A program made the position numbers and the translations under genes. From the NCBI GenBank assembly GCA_964559835.1, contig CAZLJE010000033.1, positions 1-55,615 of the forward strand: a DNA stretch of 55,615 nt. The letters are read 5' to 3'. Shown piece after piece: positions 46,030 through 54,203 of the stretch. The notes below the pieces were generated by a model, which worked only from the letters and a program-made list of their open reading frames with translations, made no database searches and was not told where the DNA came from. The first letter of the stretch is position 1. Each line of letters starts with the position of its first letter. Origin of the DNA: DAISJI01 sp964559835 (GTDB taxonomy: Bacteria; Acidobacteriota; Terriglobia; Terriglobales; Acidobacteriaceae).

Positions 46030-47276
46030 CAGTGCGACGTCGACGCGGAGGACTGGCAGCACTCGCGGATCTCGCTCTCGGTCAGCACCCGGTCCATCGA
46101 TTTGGCGCGCTGGTAGATGCGATCGACCACGTCTTCCTCGGGGGCGATGCCGCGACGCTCCAGCCAGTACACCACGTTCGACTTCCCGCTCATCGGGCCG
46201 ATCTCGATAACCTGCTCCAGGCCGAAGAAGTGCGCCGGCACGCCGGAATAAACGTTGTCAGCGAGCTCGACGTCGCCTTTACGGAGGGCCTTGATCACCG
46301 CCGCAGCATGGACCCCGGTGCCGGTGCGGTACGCGTCTTCGCCGACGACCGGATAATTCTTCGGGATGGGGATGCCCGTCGCACGCGAGATGGCCTCGCA
46401 ATAATCCTTCAGCTTCGACAAGTCCTGTTTATCCCACGGCGGCACGCCCATGAGCTTCAGGTTGACGAGCAGCTGGTCCATCTGCGCGTTGCCGACGCGC
46501 TCGCCGATTCCAAGCCCGCAGGCATGCACACAGTGCGCGCCGCCCATCAGGGCCGCGAAGCTGTTCGCCAGCGCCATGCCGCGGTCGCAGTGTCCGTGCC
46601 AGTCAACGCGGATCGTCATGCCTGACGGTTCGACCACTTCCTTCATCACGAAGCGCACCAGGTTCATCGCGCCCATAGGCGTCGCGTGGCCGCAGGTGTC
46701 GCAGATAACGATCGCGCGCGCGCCGGCATTGATGGCGGCCGTGTACAGGCGCTTCACCGTCTCGGGGTCGCAGCGGGTGGTGTCCTCGGTCACGTACATG
46801 ACCGGCAGGCCCAGCCTCACGGCGAAGCTGACCGCCTTTTCCGTCGTCTTGAGGAGAAAATCGTCGGTCCACCCTTCGGTGAAGCGGCGGATCGGACTGG
46901 AGCCGATGAAGGTCGCGGCTTCGATTTCAAGACCGGTCTTCTGCGTGATCTCGGCGATAGGGCGAATGTCGTTCTCGTGGGTGCGCGCGGCGCAGTTGGC
47001 CTTGATCTTGAGGTTGTTGTTGACGATTTCGCGCGCCAGCGCCAGGCACTGCTCCACCGCGCGCGGTCCGGCGCCGGGCAGGCCGATGTCGAGCGAGTTG
47101 ATGCCGAGCGCCTCCATCAGGTGGAGGATCTCGATCTTTTCCTTGACCGAAGGATCACGCACCGAGGGCGATTGCAGGCCATCGCGCAGGGACTCGTCGT
47201 TGAGCAGCACCGGTCCCGAGGGCAGCGCGTCGGGGCCCGGGATATTGTTCCAGTCGTAGATGAGTTCCGAGTTCAC
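46029..47276 (-). CDS. HMGL/2-isopropylmalate synthase-like aldolase-type enzyme
   Basis: A 415-residue member of the DRE-TIM metallolyase superfamily. The catalytic entry motif is NDESLRDGLQS (about 27-37), and the metal-binding pair reads DWHGHCDRG, a variant of the usual HxHND. GLGIGERVGNAQMDQL matches the GxGERxGN motif of 2-isopropylmalate and homocitrate synthases. The protein ends after the catalytic and linker part, without the LeuA C-terminal allosteric domain, so feedback control by leucine is unlikely. Possible activities are 2-isopropylmalate, homocitrate, citramalate or a related synthase. The start is GTG at 47276. No leucine-pathway gene is adjacent. Confidence 0.83.
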   Translation of the reverse strand: MNSELIYDWNNIPGPDALPSGPVLLNDESLRDGLQSPSVRDPSVKEKIEILHLMEALGINSLDIGLPGAGPRAVEQCLALAREIVNNNLKIKANCAARTHENDIRPIAEITQKTGLEIEAATFIGSSPIRRFTEGWTDDFLLKTTEKAVSFAVRLGLPVMYVTEDTTRCDPETVKRLYTAAINAGARAIVICDTCGHATPMGAMNLVRFVMKEVVEPSGMTIRVDWHGHCDRGMALANSFAALMGGAHCVHACGLGIGERVGNAQMDQLLVNLKLMGVPPWDKQDLSKLKDYCEAISRATGIPIPKNYPVVGEDAYRTGTGVHAAAVIKALRKGDVELADNVYSGVPAHFFGLEQVIEIGPMSGKSNVVYWLERRGIAPEEDVVDRIYQRAKSMDRVLTESEIRECCQSSASTSH

Positions 47277-47324
47277 GCTGTCTCTTTAGATGCTGATTTG
47301 AAGAGAAACTGGAAAAAATGCTAC

Positions 47325-47423
47325 GGTAATCGGTAATCGGAAATCAGTAATCGGTTAAACGCTACAGGATGTTCGGGCCGGTCTTACCGATTACGGATTA
47401 CCGATTTCCAATTACCGATTTCC
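47325..47423. repeat. Pair of inverted GGTAATC heptamer arrays
   Basis: Left array (47325-47352, plus strand): GGTAATC twice, then GGAAATC and AGTAATC. Right array (47382-47423, minus strand): GGAAATC and GGTAATT, then GGAAATC, GGTAATC, CGTAATC and GGTAAGA. The arrays face each other across 29 bases and can form a long imperfect hairpin. The word is nearly the same as in the array at 45988-46029, beyond the other end of the intervening gene. Confidence 0.85.
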
Positions 47424-47459
47424 GACGTTACACGGCTCAGACGACACCGATGCCAGAAC

Positions 47460-47810
47460 CTACTTCGGTTCTTTCGGCGGCAGGGTGAGTCCGAAATCTG
47501 AGATCTGGCCGCGACCGGCGACGTTGATGCCGCGCGGGTCTTCCGGATTCGGCAGGTAGAGCGTCTTGCAATGCTCGCAGCGATAGACCTCGGCGTTCTT
47601 TCCCCACGCCTGCTCGACGTCGCCGCAGGCCTGCTCGAGGACGTCGGCGGCGTAGAACCAGCGCTTCAGGTGTCCCCCGCAGAGCTTGCCCTTCTCGTTC
47701 TTCTCGTTGCAGGAGCGCTGCAGTGCCTTCTTCAATTTCACTTTGTGCTTCGGAAGCTGCTGGACCTGCGGTTCGGACACGGGATTCGGAGAGGCCTCGG
47801 TAGACGCCAA
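47460..47810 (-). CDS. Small conserved-looking protein with Cys pairs
   Basis: A 116-residue soluble protein that I do not recognise by name. Four or more Cys residues in SCNEKNEKGKLCGGHLKRW and YRCEHCKTLYLP suggest a split zinc ribbon, and the ending GQISDFGLTLPP looks like a structured tail. The start is TTG at 47810 with GAGGT at good spacing. Homologues in Acidobacteriota are likely but unchecked. It has no operon partner within 80 bases on its strand. Confidence 0.6.
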   Translation of the reverse strand: MASTEASPNPVSEPQVQQLPKHKVKLKKALQRSCNEKNEKGKLCGGHLKRWFYAADVLEQACGDVEQAWGKNAEVYRCEHCKTLYLPNPEDPRGINVAGRGQISDFGLTLPPKEPK

Positions 47811-47891
47811 GATAGATTACCTCGCTGAAATCGGAAGAACGGAAGATTCTAGCCCGGAATTCGCAAGCTGGGAACAGCAGCCGGTATTCCC

Positions 47892-48275
47892 CTACGCACC
47901 GGCCGTCGATGTCCGCTCAGCCAGCTGCTTTGGCGGAGCGAGCGCGAGCACCGCCATGCAGATGACGACAATCACGCCCAGCGGCAACGCGTCGTCGCGA
48001 ACAGTTCCATGCTGAAACGCTTGCACCCACATCACAGCAGCATGCGCTAGCGTCGACCAGGCGAAGCAGAGGATCAGGCTGCGGTTTGCGGCGGGGTTAC
48101 GGACGGCCAACAAAAGGAAGACCCCTATCGGAAAATAGATCCCGAGGATCATCTGGTCGCCGAGAGAGATATCGGTGGTCTTCGGATGAGATAGGGCCCC
48201 GACCAGCGGGTAGATACATGCGATCAGGGCCAGTCCCACCAGCACTAATAACAGCTTCAGAGCCCGTTCCTTCAT
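47892..48275 (-). CDS. Small membrane protein, probably DUF6632
   Basis: A 127-residue membrane protein with four hydrophobic helices (about 5-25, 40-60, 66-88 and 100-118). Motifs LGDQMILGIYFPIGVFLLLAVRNP and LAHAAVMWVQAFQH fit the DUF6632 family as I remember it. The ATG at 48275 is preferred; a GTG three codons upstream is in frame. It starts 21 bases after the aldehyde dehydrogenase stop, so co-transcription is likely. The function is unknown. Confidence 0.65.
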   Translation of the reverse strand: MKERALKLLLVLVGLALIACIYPLVGALSHPKTTDISLGDQMILGIYFPIGVFLLLAVRNPAANRSLILCFAWSTLAHAAVMWVQAFQHGTVRDDALPLGVIVVICMAVLALAPPKQLAERTSTAGA

Positions 48276-48296
48276 GGCACACACCCCAAGATCCGG

Positions 48297-49868
48297 TTAC
48301 AGCTTCTTCCTCAGGATCGCCCCGCCTGACTGCAGAGCGCCCTTGACGCGACTGGATACACCTTTGGCGAAGAGCCAATCCGCGAAGCCCGACATCTGCG
48401 CTTCGAAAGCAGGCCCATAGCCGTACCACCATGGACGCCGCACACGGCCGAGCGCATCGATATCCACGAACTTCGGCCGGACCATCTCCAGCAGTCCGGC
48501 GATGCCGTGCGTGCGTCCGAGGCCGCTGTCCTTGACGCCACCGTGGGGCGCCTCGCTGATGCCGAAGCAGGTGACGGCGTCGTTGATCATTACGGTTCCC
48601 GCCTGCAATTGCGCCGCGATTCGTTCGCCGCGCGCCGGGTTGCGCGTCCACACGCTCGCCGCCAGGCCGAAATCGGAGTCGTTGGCGAGACGCACGGCCT
48701 CCATTTCGTCGGCAACCGGCATGATCGGCAGCACGGGGCCAAACGTTTCCTCGCGCATGATGCGCATCGAGTGGTCCACATCGGCGAGCACGGTGGGCGC
48801 ATAGAAGTTCCCGCCGATCTCCGGCAGGCGCTTTCCTCCCGCCAGCAGCCGCGCGCCGTGAGCGATCGCGTCATTTACCTGCTCGTCGACGATCTGCAAC
48901 TGCCGGGCGTGGATGAGCGGACCAACGTCGGTGTCGGAATTCAGCCCGTTGCCGACGCGCAGCCTGGCCGCCTTCTCCGCACAGAGCGCGATGAACCGGT
49001 CGTAGTGCCGGCGGACGACATAGCAGCGCTCGACCGATAAGCAGGTTTGCCCGGCATTCACGAACGCGCCCCAGACCGCCGCGCTCGAAGCGACGTCCAC
49101 GTCGACGTCTTCCAGCACGAGCATCGGATCTTTGCCGCCCAATTCGAGCACCACCGGCAACAGGCGCGCCGCAGCCGCCTGCGCCACGCGCTTCCCAGTC
49201 GCGACGCTGCCGGTGAAGATGAGCTTGTCGATGTCGGACGCAAGCAGCGACGCACCCGCCGGGCCTTCGCCGACCACGATTTCCAGCACGCCTTTCGGCA
49301 ATCCGGCCTGCGAGAACAGGTCCGCGAGTTCCAGCGCGCAGAGCGGGGTAAACTCCGACGGCTTGATTACCACGGCGTTGCCCATCATGAGGGCCGCGAT
49401 CGCTTCGCTCGCGGGAATGCTGAACGGGTAATTCCACGGCGAGATGATGCCGATTACGCCCCACGGTTCCTGTTGGATGCGGCCGCTCTTCGCCTTCAGG
49501 ATCGGATTGTTGTAGCTGAGCCGTTCCGGTCGCAGCAGGGCGGGAGCGTTCTCGATGCAGAAACGCGCCGCATCGAGCGCGACGACGACTTCCGTCACCA
49601 GCGCTTCCCCGACCGGCTTGCCCGCTTCGCGCGTGATCAGGCGAGCCACGTCGGTCTTGCGTTTATGCAGGACCTCCTGGAACCGGCGCAAGACGTCGGC
49701 ACGACCGGACACGCCAAGCGCGTTCCACGGCGGCTGTGCGGCGCGCGCGCGGGCGACGGCGGAGTGGACTTCGGGCTCGCCGGCACATTCGACTTCGCGC
49801 AGAACTTCGCCCGTCGCCGGGTTCACCGACTGGATGGTGCTGACCGCGAATTTCGGCTCTGTCGCCAT
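48297..49868 (-). CDS. Aldehyde dehydrogenase (succinic-semialdehyde-like)
   Basis: A 523-residue NAD(P)-dependent aldehyde dehydrogenase. IISPWNYPFSIP and FTGSVATGKRVA form the cofactor-binding region. The general base is Glu242 in LELGGKDP, and the catalytic Cys276 lies in NAGQTCLSVER. The C-terminal extension after about residue 480 (RPWWYGYGPAFEAQMSGFADWLFA) is longer than in most members and resembles the aldehyde dehydrogenases that carry a membrane-associated tail. Succinate-semialdehyde and other medium-chain aldehydes are plausible substrates. The ATG at 49868 begins MATEPKF. Confidence 0.9.
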   Translation of the reverse strand: MATEPKFAVSTIQSVNPATGEVLREVECAGEPEVHSAVARARAAQPPWNALGVSGRADVLRRFQEVLHKRKTDVARLITREAGKPVGEALVTEVVVALDAARFCIENAPALLRPERLSYNNPILKAKSGRIQQEPWGVIGIISPWNYPFSIPASEAIAALMMGNAVVIKPSEFTPLCALELADLFSQAGLPKGVLEIVVGEGPAGASLLASDIDKLIFTGSVATGKRVAQAAAARLLPVVLELGGKDPMLVLEDVDVDVASSAAVWGAFVNAGQTCLSVERCYVVRRHYDRFIALCAEKAARLRVGNGLNSDTDVGPLIHARQLQIVDEQVNDAIAHGARLLAGGKRLPEIGGNFYAPTVLADVDHSMRIMREETFGPVLPIMPVADEMEAVRLANDSDFGLAASVWTRNPARGERIAAQLQAGTVMINDAVTCFGISEAPHGGVKDSGLGRTHGIAGLLEMVRPKFVDIDALGRVRRPWWYGYGPAFEAQMSGFADWLFAKGVSSRVKGALQSGGAILRKKL

Positions 49869-49892
49869 CTGTGCTGCTGATTATAGGAGCCG

Positions 49893-49960
49893 GTTCACAC
49901 GAAGGACACGATGCTTTCACGCAGGGATTTGGTCACGCGCCTTCGTGAAACCATCGTGCC
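49893..49960. repeat. CACGAAGG-type array with inverted arms after truA
   Basis: CACGATGCTTTCACG (49907-49921) pairs with CGTGAAACCATCGTG (49944-49958) with one mismatch. CACGAAGGA and CTTCGTG words flank it. These are the same words as in the nonamer arrays near pepD and larB. The element lies between the truA stop and the aldehyde dehydrogenase start. Confidence 0.6.
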
Positions 49961-49982
49961 CCCTAGTGTGCAAGCTTTTTTC

Positions 49983-50732
49983 TTAATACTCGACCGACAC
50001 TAGATAAAGCCCGCTGGCCGGAGCCGTCGCTCCCGCATTCGCCGAACGGTTGCGCGCTTCGAGAATCACTGGAACGTCACCAGGCTTCACCGTTCCCTTC
50101 CCGACCAGCAAAAATGTTCCCATGAGGTTCCGCACCATATGGTGGAGGAAGCCGCTGCCGCGTACCAGGTAAACGAGTTGCTCCCCTTCGCGCCGGAATT
50201 CCGAAGAGAAGATGGTCCGTACGTTGGACGTCTCCTCCTTCCCTCTCTCCGGATCGACGGCCGCAAACGACGTGAAGTCGTGCTCGCCTACGACCTCGGT
50301 CGCGGCGGAACTCATCGCCTGTTCATCCAGCGGATAAGGATGGTGGTAGCTATAGCGCGCCAGGAACGGCGGACAGATGCCGGCGCGGTAGACCAGGTAG
50401 CGATACGTTTTCGCCCTGGCGCACCGGCGGGCGTGAAAACCGGCCGCGGCTTCTTCGATGGCGGTCACCCGGATCGACTTCGGCAGAAGGTCGTTGAGCG
50501 CAACCACCAGATTGCCCGCCGGTATGGGCGATCGCAGTTCGCAGGACGCCACCTGCGCCAGGGCATGGACTCCGGCATCGGTTCGTCCGGAGCCCTGCGG
50601 CAGCACGCGCTCACCCGTGATCCGCTCCAGCGCGTCGGAGAGCGTCCCTTGGATGGTCGGGCGGTCCGGCTGCACCTGCCAGCCGGAAAATTCCGAGCCG
50701 TCGTAGGCGAGCGTAATTTTCAGGTTGCGCAT
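49983..50732 (-). CDS. truA: tRNA pseudouridine synthase A
   Basis: TruA converts uridines 38-40 in the anticodon stem of many tRNAs to pseudouridine. The 249-residue length is typical. The catalytic Asp52 lies in GSGRTDAGVHALAQV, the defining motif of the family. Other conserved parts are KITLAYDGSEFSGWQ at the start, RYLVYRAG, and FLHHMVRNLMGTFL near the C-terminus. The ATG is at 50732. The neighbouring TolC-like gene runs in the opposite direction. Confidence 0.96.
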   Translation of the reverse strand: MRNLKITLAYDGSEFSGWQVQPDRPTIQGTLSDALERITGERVLPQGSGRTDAGVHALAQVASCELRSPIPAGNLVVALNDLLPKSIRVTAIEEAAAGFHARRCARAKTYRYLVYRAGICPPFLARYSYHHPYPLDEQAMSSAATEVVGEHDFTSFAAVDPERGKEETSNVRTIFSSEFRREGEQLVYLVRGSGFLHHMVRNLMGTFLLVGKGTVKPGDVPVILEARNRSANAGATAPASGLYLVSVEY

Positions 50733-51037
50733 GGCGTCATCCCAGCGACGACCCGGAAAATCGATTGCGGACAGCGTGCGATATCGAACACCCGAGTCGC
50801 GAATCCGGACGAACTAACTGCCGCATAGGAACGGGTAAAATTATGTAAAACATCAGGTTAGATAAAAGACGCTAGGCGGCGTCGGCTATACTTTACCTGT
50901 TTTCAGCAGACATTCTAGCCGGGCACACGGTTCGGTAGATTTCGGAAACCTGCGGCCCGCCAATTGCGTATCAGTTGGTGACAATCGTGCAGCACGGCAG
51001 TCTATCAGGCATTTGCCCTCAGTACTGGAGAACACGG
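50733..51037. other. Divergent spacer between truA and the TolC-like gene
   Basis: No gene is seen. A TATACT box at 50887-50892 (plus strand), about 145 bases before the TolC-like start, could be a -10 element, but no good -35 box stands at the right distance. The words GTAAAAT and GTAAAAC recur at about 50835-50855. Confidence 0.35.
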
Positions 51038-53107
51038 ATGGTAGCCAGGCACTATTTTGCTTTCGGCAGCAAACTGCTCATATCAGCGGCTTTGCTGGCT
51101 TCATTGGCCTCCGCGCAGCAACAGCAACAACAGCAGCAACAACAGTCACAGCAACAGCGTCAGGCGCTGTCGCGCCTCGATTATTCGAAGCCCAAGTCAC
51201 ACTTGTTTAATTTCCTCGCGCCCTACGAGCCGCGCAATGTGCCGGCAGCCAGCTTTGCCAACAGCCAGCGTATCGACCAGCTCGTAAAGGACGGCAAACT
51301 GTTGTTGTCGCTCGACGACGCGATCGTCCTGGCGCTGGAGAACAACCTCGACCTGGCCATCGCGCGCTATAACCTGTCGATCGCAGACACCGATGTGCTG
51401 CGCACGAAGGCAGGCGCCGGCATCCGCGGCGTGAATACCGGCGTCGTTTCCGGCACGCCGGGCGGCGTTTCCGCGACTACGACCGGCGCGTCCGGCGGCG
51501 GCGCGGGCGGTACGAGCACCGGCGCGGGCGGCGCGGGCGCAGGCTCCGGCGGTCTCGTCTCGTCGACGCTCGGCGGCGGCCCAGCGACGCCGCAGTTCGA
51601 TCCGTCAGTCACCGTGAGCACGCAGATCGAGCATGCCACCGCCAGGATCGCGAACCCGGTCCTGACCGGCAACCTGCCGTTCTCGCAAAACAACACCGGG
51701 CTCGCGAACTTCGCGTACTCTCAGGGATTCGCAACTGGCGCAAGTCTAGCCGTCGGGTTCAACAACAACCGCCAGACGACGAACAGCAGGTTCTCCTTCT
51801 TCAACCCGCAATTGAATACGAACTATCGCGTCACCCTTTCGCAGCCGCTGCTGCAAGGCCGCGGTATCCAGCTCAACCGGCGCAACATCGTCATCGCCGG
51901 CAATAACCGCGAGATCGCCGATATCTCGTTCCGCCAGCAGATCATCTCCACCGTGTCGCAGATCGAAGACATCTACTGGGACCTGGTCAACGCCTACGAG
52001 GACCTGCGGGTGAAGGAACGCTCGCTCGCTCTGGCGCAACAGCTCCTTTCCGACACCCAGAAGCAGGTACAGATCGGGACCCTGGCGCCGATCGAGATCG
52101 TCCGCTCGCAAAGCGCGGTCGCGACCGCGAACCAGGACCTCATAGTCAGCCAGACGAACCTGCAACTGCAGCAGTTGTTCATGAAGAACGCCGTCACCAA
52201 GAACCTGAACGACCAATCGCTGGCGTCGGCAGAAGTCATCCCGACCGACACCATGACCATGCCGTCGCAGGAACCGGTCCGGCCGATCCAGGACCTGCTC
52301 AATGACGCTCTCCAGCATCGTCCCGAACTGGCCTCGTCCCGCATCGACCTCATAAACCGCGACATTAACAAGAAAGCTTTCAGGAACGCCTTGCTGCCGC
52401 AGCTCAACCTGTTCGGGTTTTACGGCGCTTCCGATCTGGCGGGCGCACCGAATCCGAACCTCGCCACAGCGGTCACCACGTCTTCGACAACCGGATTCAC
52501 GGACGCGTTCGGCGGGATGTTCGGCAACAGCTTCCCGGACTACGCTGTCGGGCTACAGGTGATGATTCCCATCCGCAACCGCGCGGCGCAGGCGGACCAG
52601 GTGCGGTCGGAGCTGGAATACGTCCAGGCGCAGACCCGCTTGCAACAGTTGCAGAACCAGATCCGCATCCAGGTGCGCAACGCGGCATTCACGGTGCAGC
52701 AGAACCGCTCGCGCGTGGACGCGGCCCAGGCTGCGGTAAAGCTGTCGGAACAGAGCCTGGACGCGGAGCAGAAGAAATACCTCCTCGGTGCTTCCACCAA
52801 CTACAACGTCCTCCAGGCACAGCGCGACCTGGCGCAAGCGGAATCGAACTTGGTGGCGGCGCGCGCGGCGTACGAAAAATCGCGCGTGGACCTGGACACT
52901 GCGACGGGCTCGACGCTGACGAACCTCGGTATCAACATCGCCGATGCCGAAACCGGGAACGTCACCACGATGCCCAAAGTGCCGGGAATCGTTCCGCGCA
53001 GCGAAAATCCGCCGACAGCGACTCCAACGACTCCGCCGGCATCAAACCCGCCGCAGGCGTTTAAAGCTCCGCAGCCGGTGGACCCGCAGGCGCATTTGAA
53101 AGAGTAA
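51038..53107 (+). CDS. TolC-family outer-membrane efflux protein with poly-Gln N-terminus
   Basis: A 689-residue outer-membrane factor. The ATG at 51038 has GGAG at seven bases and starts a signal peptide ending LASLASA. The mature protein begins with ten Gln, Ser, three Gln, Arg, Gln (about residues 27-42), which is unusual. Two OEP repeats are visible, about 90-360 (LSLDDAIVLALENNLDLAIARYNL, TVSQIEDIYWDLVNAYEDLRVKE) and 420-640 (LLNDALQHRPELASSRIDLI, AQRDLAQAESNLVAARAAYEKSRVDL). The first is interrupted by a Gly/Ala/Thr/Ser-rich tract (about 135-180). No RND or MFP pump genes are adjacent. An intrinsic terminator follows. Confidence 0.88.
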   Translation: MVARHYFAFGSKLLISAALLASLASAQQQQQQQQQQSQQQRQALSRLDYSKPKSHLFNFLAPYEPRNVPAASFANSQRIDQLVKDGKLLLSLDDAIVLALENNLDLAIARYNLSIADTDVLRTKAGAGIRGVNTGVVSGTPGGVSATTTGASGGGAGGTSTGAGGAGAGSGGLVSSTLGGGPATPQFDPSVTVSTQIEHATARIANPVLTGNLPFSQNNTGLANFAYSQGFATGASLAVGFNNNRQTTNSRFSFFNPQLNTNYRVTLSQPLLQGRGIQLNRRNIVIAGNNREIADISFRQQIISTVSQIEDIYWDLVNAYEDLRVKERSLALAQQLLSDTQKQVQIGTLAPIEIVRSQSAVATANQDLIVSQTNLQLQQLFMKNAVTKNLNDQSLASAEVIPTDTMTMPSQEPVRPIQDLLNDALQHRPELASSRIDLINRDINKKAFRNALLPQLNLFGFYGASDLAGAPNPNLATAVTTSSTTGFTDAFGGMFGNSFPDYAVGLQVMIPIRNRAAQADQVRSELEYVQAQTRLQQLQNQIRIQVRNAAFTVQQNRSRVDAAQAAVKLSEQSLDAEQKKYLLGASTNYNVLQAQRDLAQAESNLVAARAAYEKSRVDLDTATGSTLTNLGINIADAETGNVTTMPKVPGIVPRSENPPTATPTTPPASNPPQAFKAPQPVDPQAHLKE

Positions 53108-53146
53108 AGCGGTTGTAAGTTGTACGTTGTAAGTTGGAAGTTAGCA
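53105..53146 (+). repeat. Heptanucleotide array at the stop codon of the TolC-like gene
   Basis: Six 7-base steps on the plus strand: TAAAGCG, whose first three bases are the stop codon, then GTTGTAA, GTTGTAC, GTTGTAA, GTTGGAA and GTTAGCA. Units two to five are clearly alike; unit one is in phase but less similar. The array runs directly into the terminator hairpin. Confidence 0.8.
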
Positions 53147-53172
53147 AGGCCGGGAGCAATCCCGGCCTTTCT
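53146..53172 (+). terminator. Intrinsic terminator of the TolC-like gene
   Basis: AAGGCCGGG (53146-53154) pairs perfectly with CCCGGCCTT (53161-53169) around six bases and is followed by TCTTCTT. It is the best intrinsic terminator in the window. Confidence 0.75.
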
Positions 53173-53186
53173 TCTTGCTCGGACCC

Positions 53187-53249
53187 GGAACTCAGAACTC
53201 GGAACTGGTGTTGGCAATCGTCAATCGGCAATCGGCAATCTACAATGCC
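53187..53249 (+). repeat. Nine heptanucleotides in one register, two different words
   Basis: Units GGAACTC, AGAACTC and GGAACTG, then GTGTTGG, then CAATCGT, CAATCGG twice, CAATCTA and CAATGCC. The register holds for 63 bases although the word changes in the middle. The array ends six bases before the start codon of the glycosyltransferase gene, so it forms its 5' leader. Confidence 0.8.
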
Positions 53250-53255
53250 GTTGCA

Positions 53256-54125
53256 ATGCTCCTCTCCATCGTCATCATCACCTTCAACGAGGAGGAGAAC
53301 CTCCCGCGCACGCTGAAGAGCGTGGAAGGACTGGTGCGCGATCTCGGTGGCGAGATCATCGTGGTCGACTCCGGCTCAACGGATCGCACGGTCGAGATCG
53401 CCAAAAGCTTCGGCGCGAAGGTGTTCGTCGAAGAGTGGAAAGGCTTCGCCGCGCAGAAGAACTCGGCGATCGACAAGGCGAGCGGCGATTGGGTGCTGAG
53501 TCTTGATGCGGACGAAGAGGTAACGCGCGAACTCGCAAGTGAGGTTGTCAGTGTCCTGTCGGTCAAAACGGATTCAAACCTGCACAAAGTCGGCCCCGGA
53601 GCATACGATGCGTGGATAAATAGAAGCACAAACGAAGTCGTAGTGACGTATGAAGATCAGCGCGAAGGGCCACTCGCTGGCGCAATGATTCCGCGGAAGA
53701 ATATGTTCCTAGGTAGATGGATACGCCGCGGCGGGTTCTACCCGGACCGAAAGCTCAGGTTTTTCAGACGCAACTTAGCACATTTCGAAAACCGAAAAGT
53801 ACACGAAGACGCACACACGGATGGCTTTACTGTCTATTTTGAGAATGCGCTCATCCACCACGCATATCCGACGCTCTCCTCCTATATCGAGCACATGAAC
53901 CGCTACTCGTCACTCGGCGCGGAAATGGCCGGGCCGCGCGGGTTCAGCCTCATCAACATCTACATCCGCCCGCAGCTCACGTTCGTTTACAACTATTTCC
54001 TGCGCCTCGGATTCCTCGACGGACGCGAAGGCCTGCTCCTGCACCTGTATCACGCGGTTTATGTGAGCTGGAAGTATGCGAAGGCGTGGGAACTCAGCCG
54101 CAAGTTTAAGACAGTGTCATCCTGA
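53256..54125 (+). CDS. WaaE/KdtX-like family 2 glycosyltransferase
   Basis: A 289-residue GT-A glycosyltransferase that probably adds a sugar to lipopolysaccharide core or another envelope glycan. The N-terminal MLLSIVIITFNEEENLPRTL and VVDSGSTDRT are nucleotide-sugar binding parts, and LSLDADEEV holds the DxD motif. MFLGRWIRRGGFYPDRKLRFFRR and KVHEDAHT are typical of the WaaE group. The ATG at 53256 is preferred, since the longer frame runs through repeat DNA. A segment of about 35 residues near 95-130 (HKVGPGAYDAWINRSTNEVV) looks inserted and has lower GC than the rest. The last codons and the stop are part of a dispersed repeat. Confidence 0.86.
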   Translation: MLLSIVIITFNEEENLPRTLKSVEGLVRDLGGEIIVVDSGSTDRTVEIAKSFGAKVFVEEWKGFAAQKNSAIDKASGDWVLSLDADEEVTRELASEVVSVLSVKTDSNLHKVGPGAYDAWINRSTNEVVVTYEDQREGPLAGAMIPRKNMFLGRWIRRGGFYPDRKLRFFRRNLAHFENRKVHEDAHTDGFTVYFENALIHHAYPTLSSYIEHMNRYSSLGAEMAGPRGFSLINIYIRPQLTFVYNYFLRLGFLDGREGLLLHLYHAVYVSWKYAKAWELSRKFKTVSS

Positions 54126-54165
54126 GGAGGACGTTAGTCCGACGAAGGATCTATGCTTTTTTCGA
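54115..54165 (+). terminator. Repeat-derived terminator: TCATCCTGAG element with T-run
   Basis: The TCATCCTGAG...CGAAGGATCT element (54116-54153) contains GGAC-GTTA-GTCC and outer TCCT/AGGA pairing, and it is followed by a run of six T (54157-54162). It belongs to the family seen at 30043 and 35625. The TGA inside TCATCCTGA is the stop codon of the glycosyltransferase gene. Confidence 0.6.
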
Positions 54166-54203
54166 ATTCGGCTTCGCTCAGCGTCAGGATGGCAGCGCAA
54201 GCG

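Noticed and set aside
47325..47423. Possible CRISPR array
   Set aside because: The units are 7 bases, degenerate and without spacers, and no cas genes are present.
53175..53255. N-terminal extension of the glycosyltransferase frame
   Set aside because: The extra 27 codons are translated from heptamer repeat DNA, and the family normally starts at the MLLSIVIITF position.
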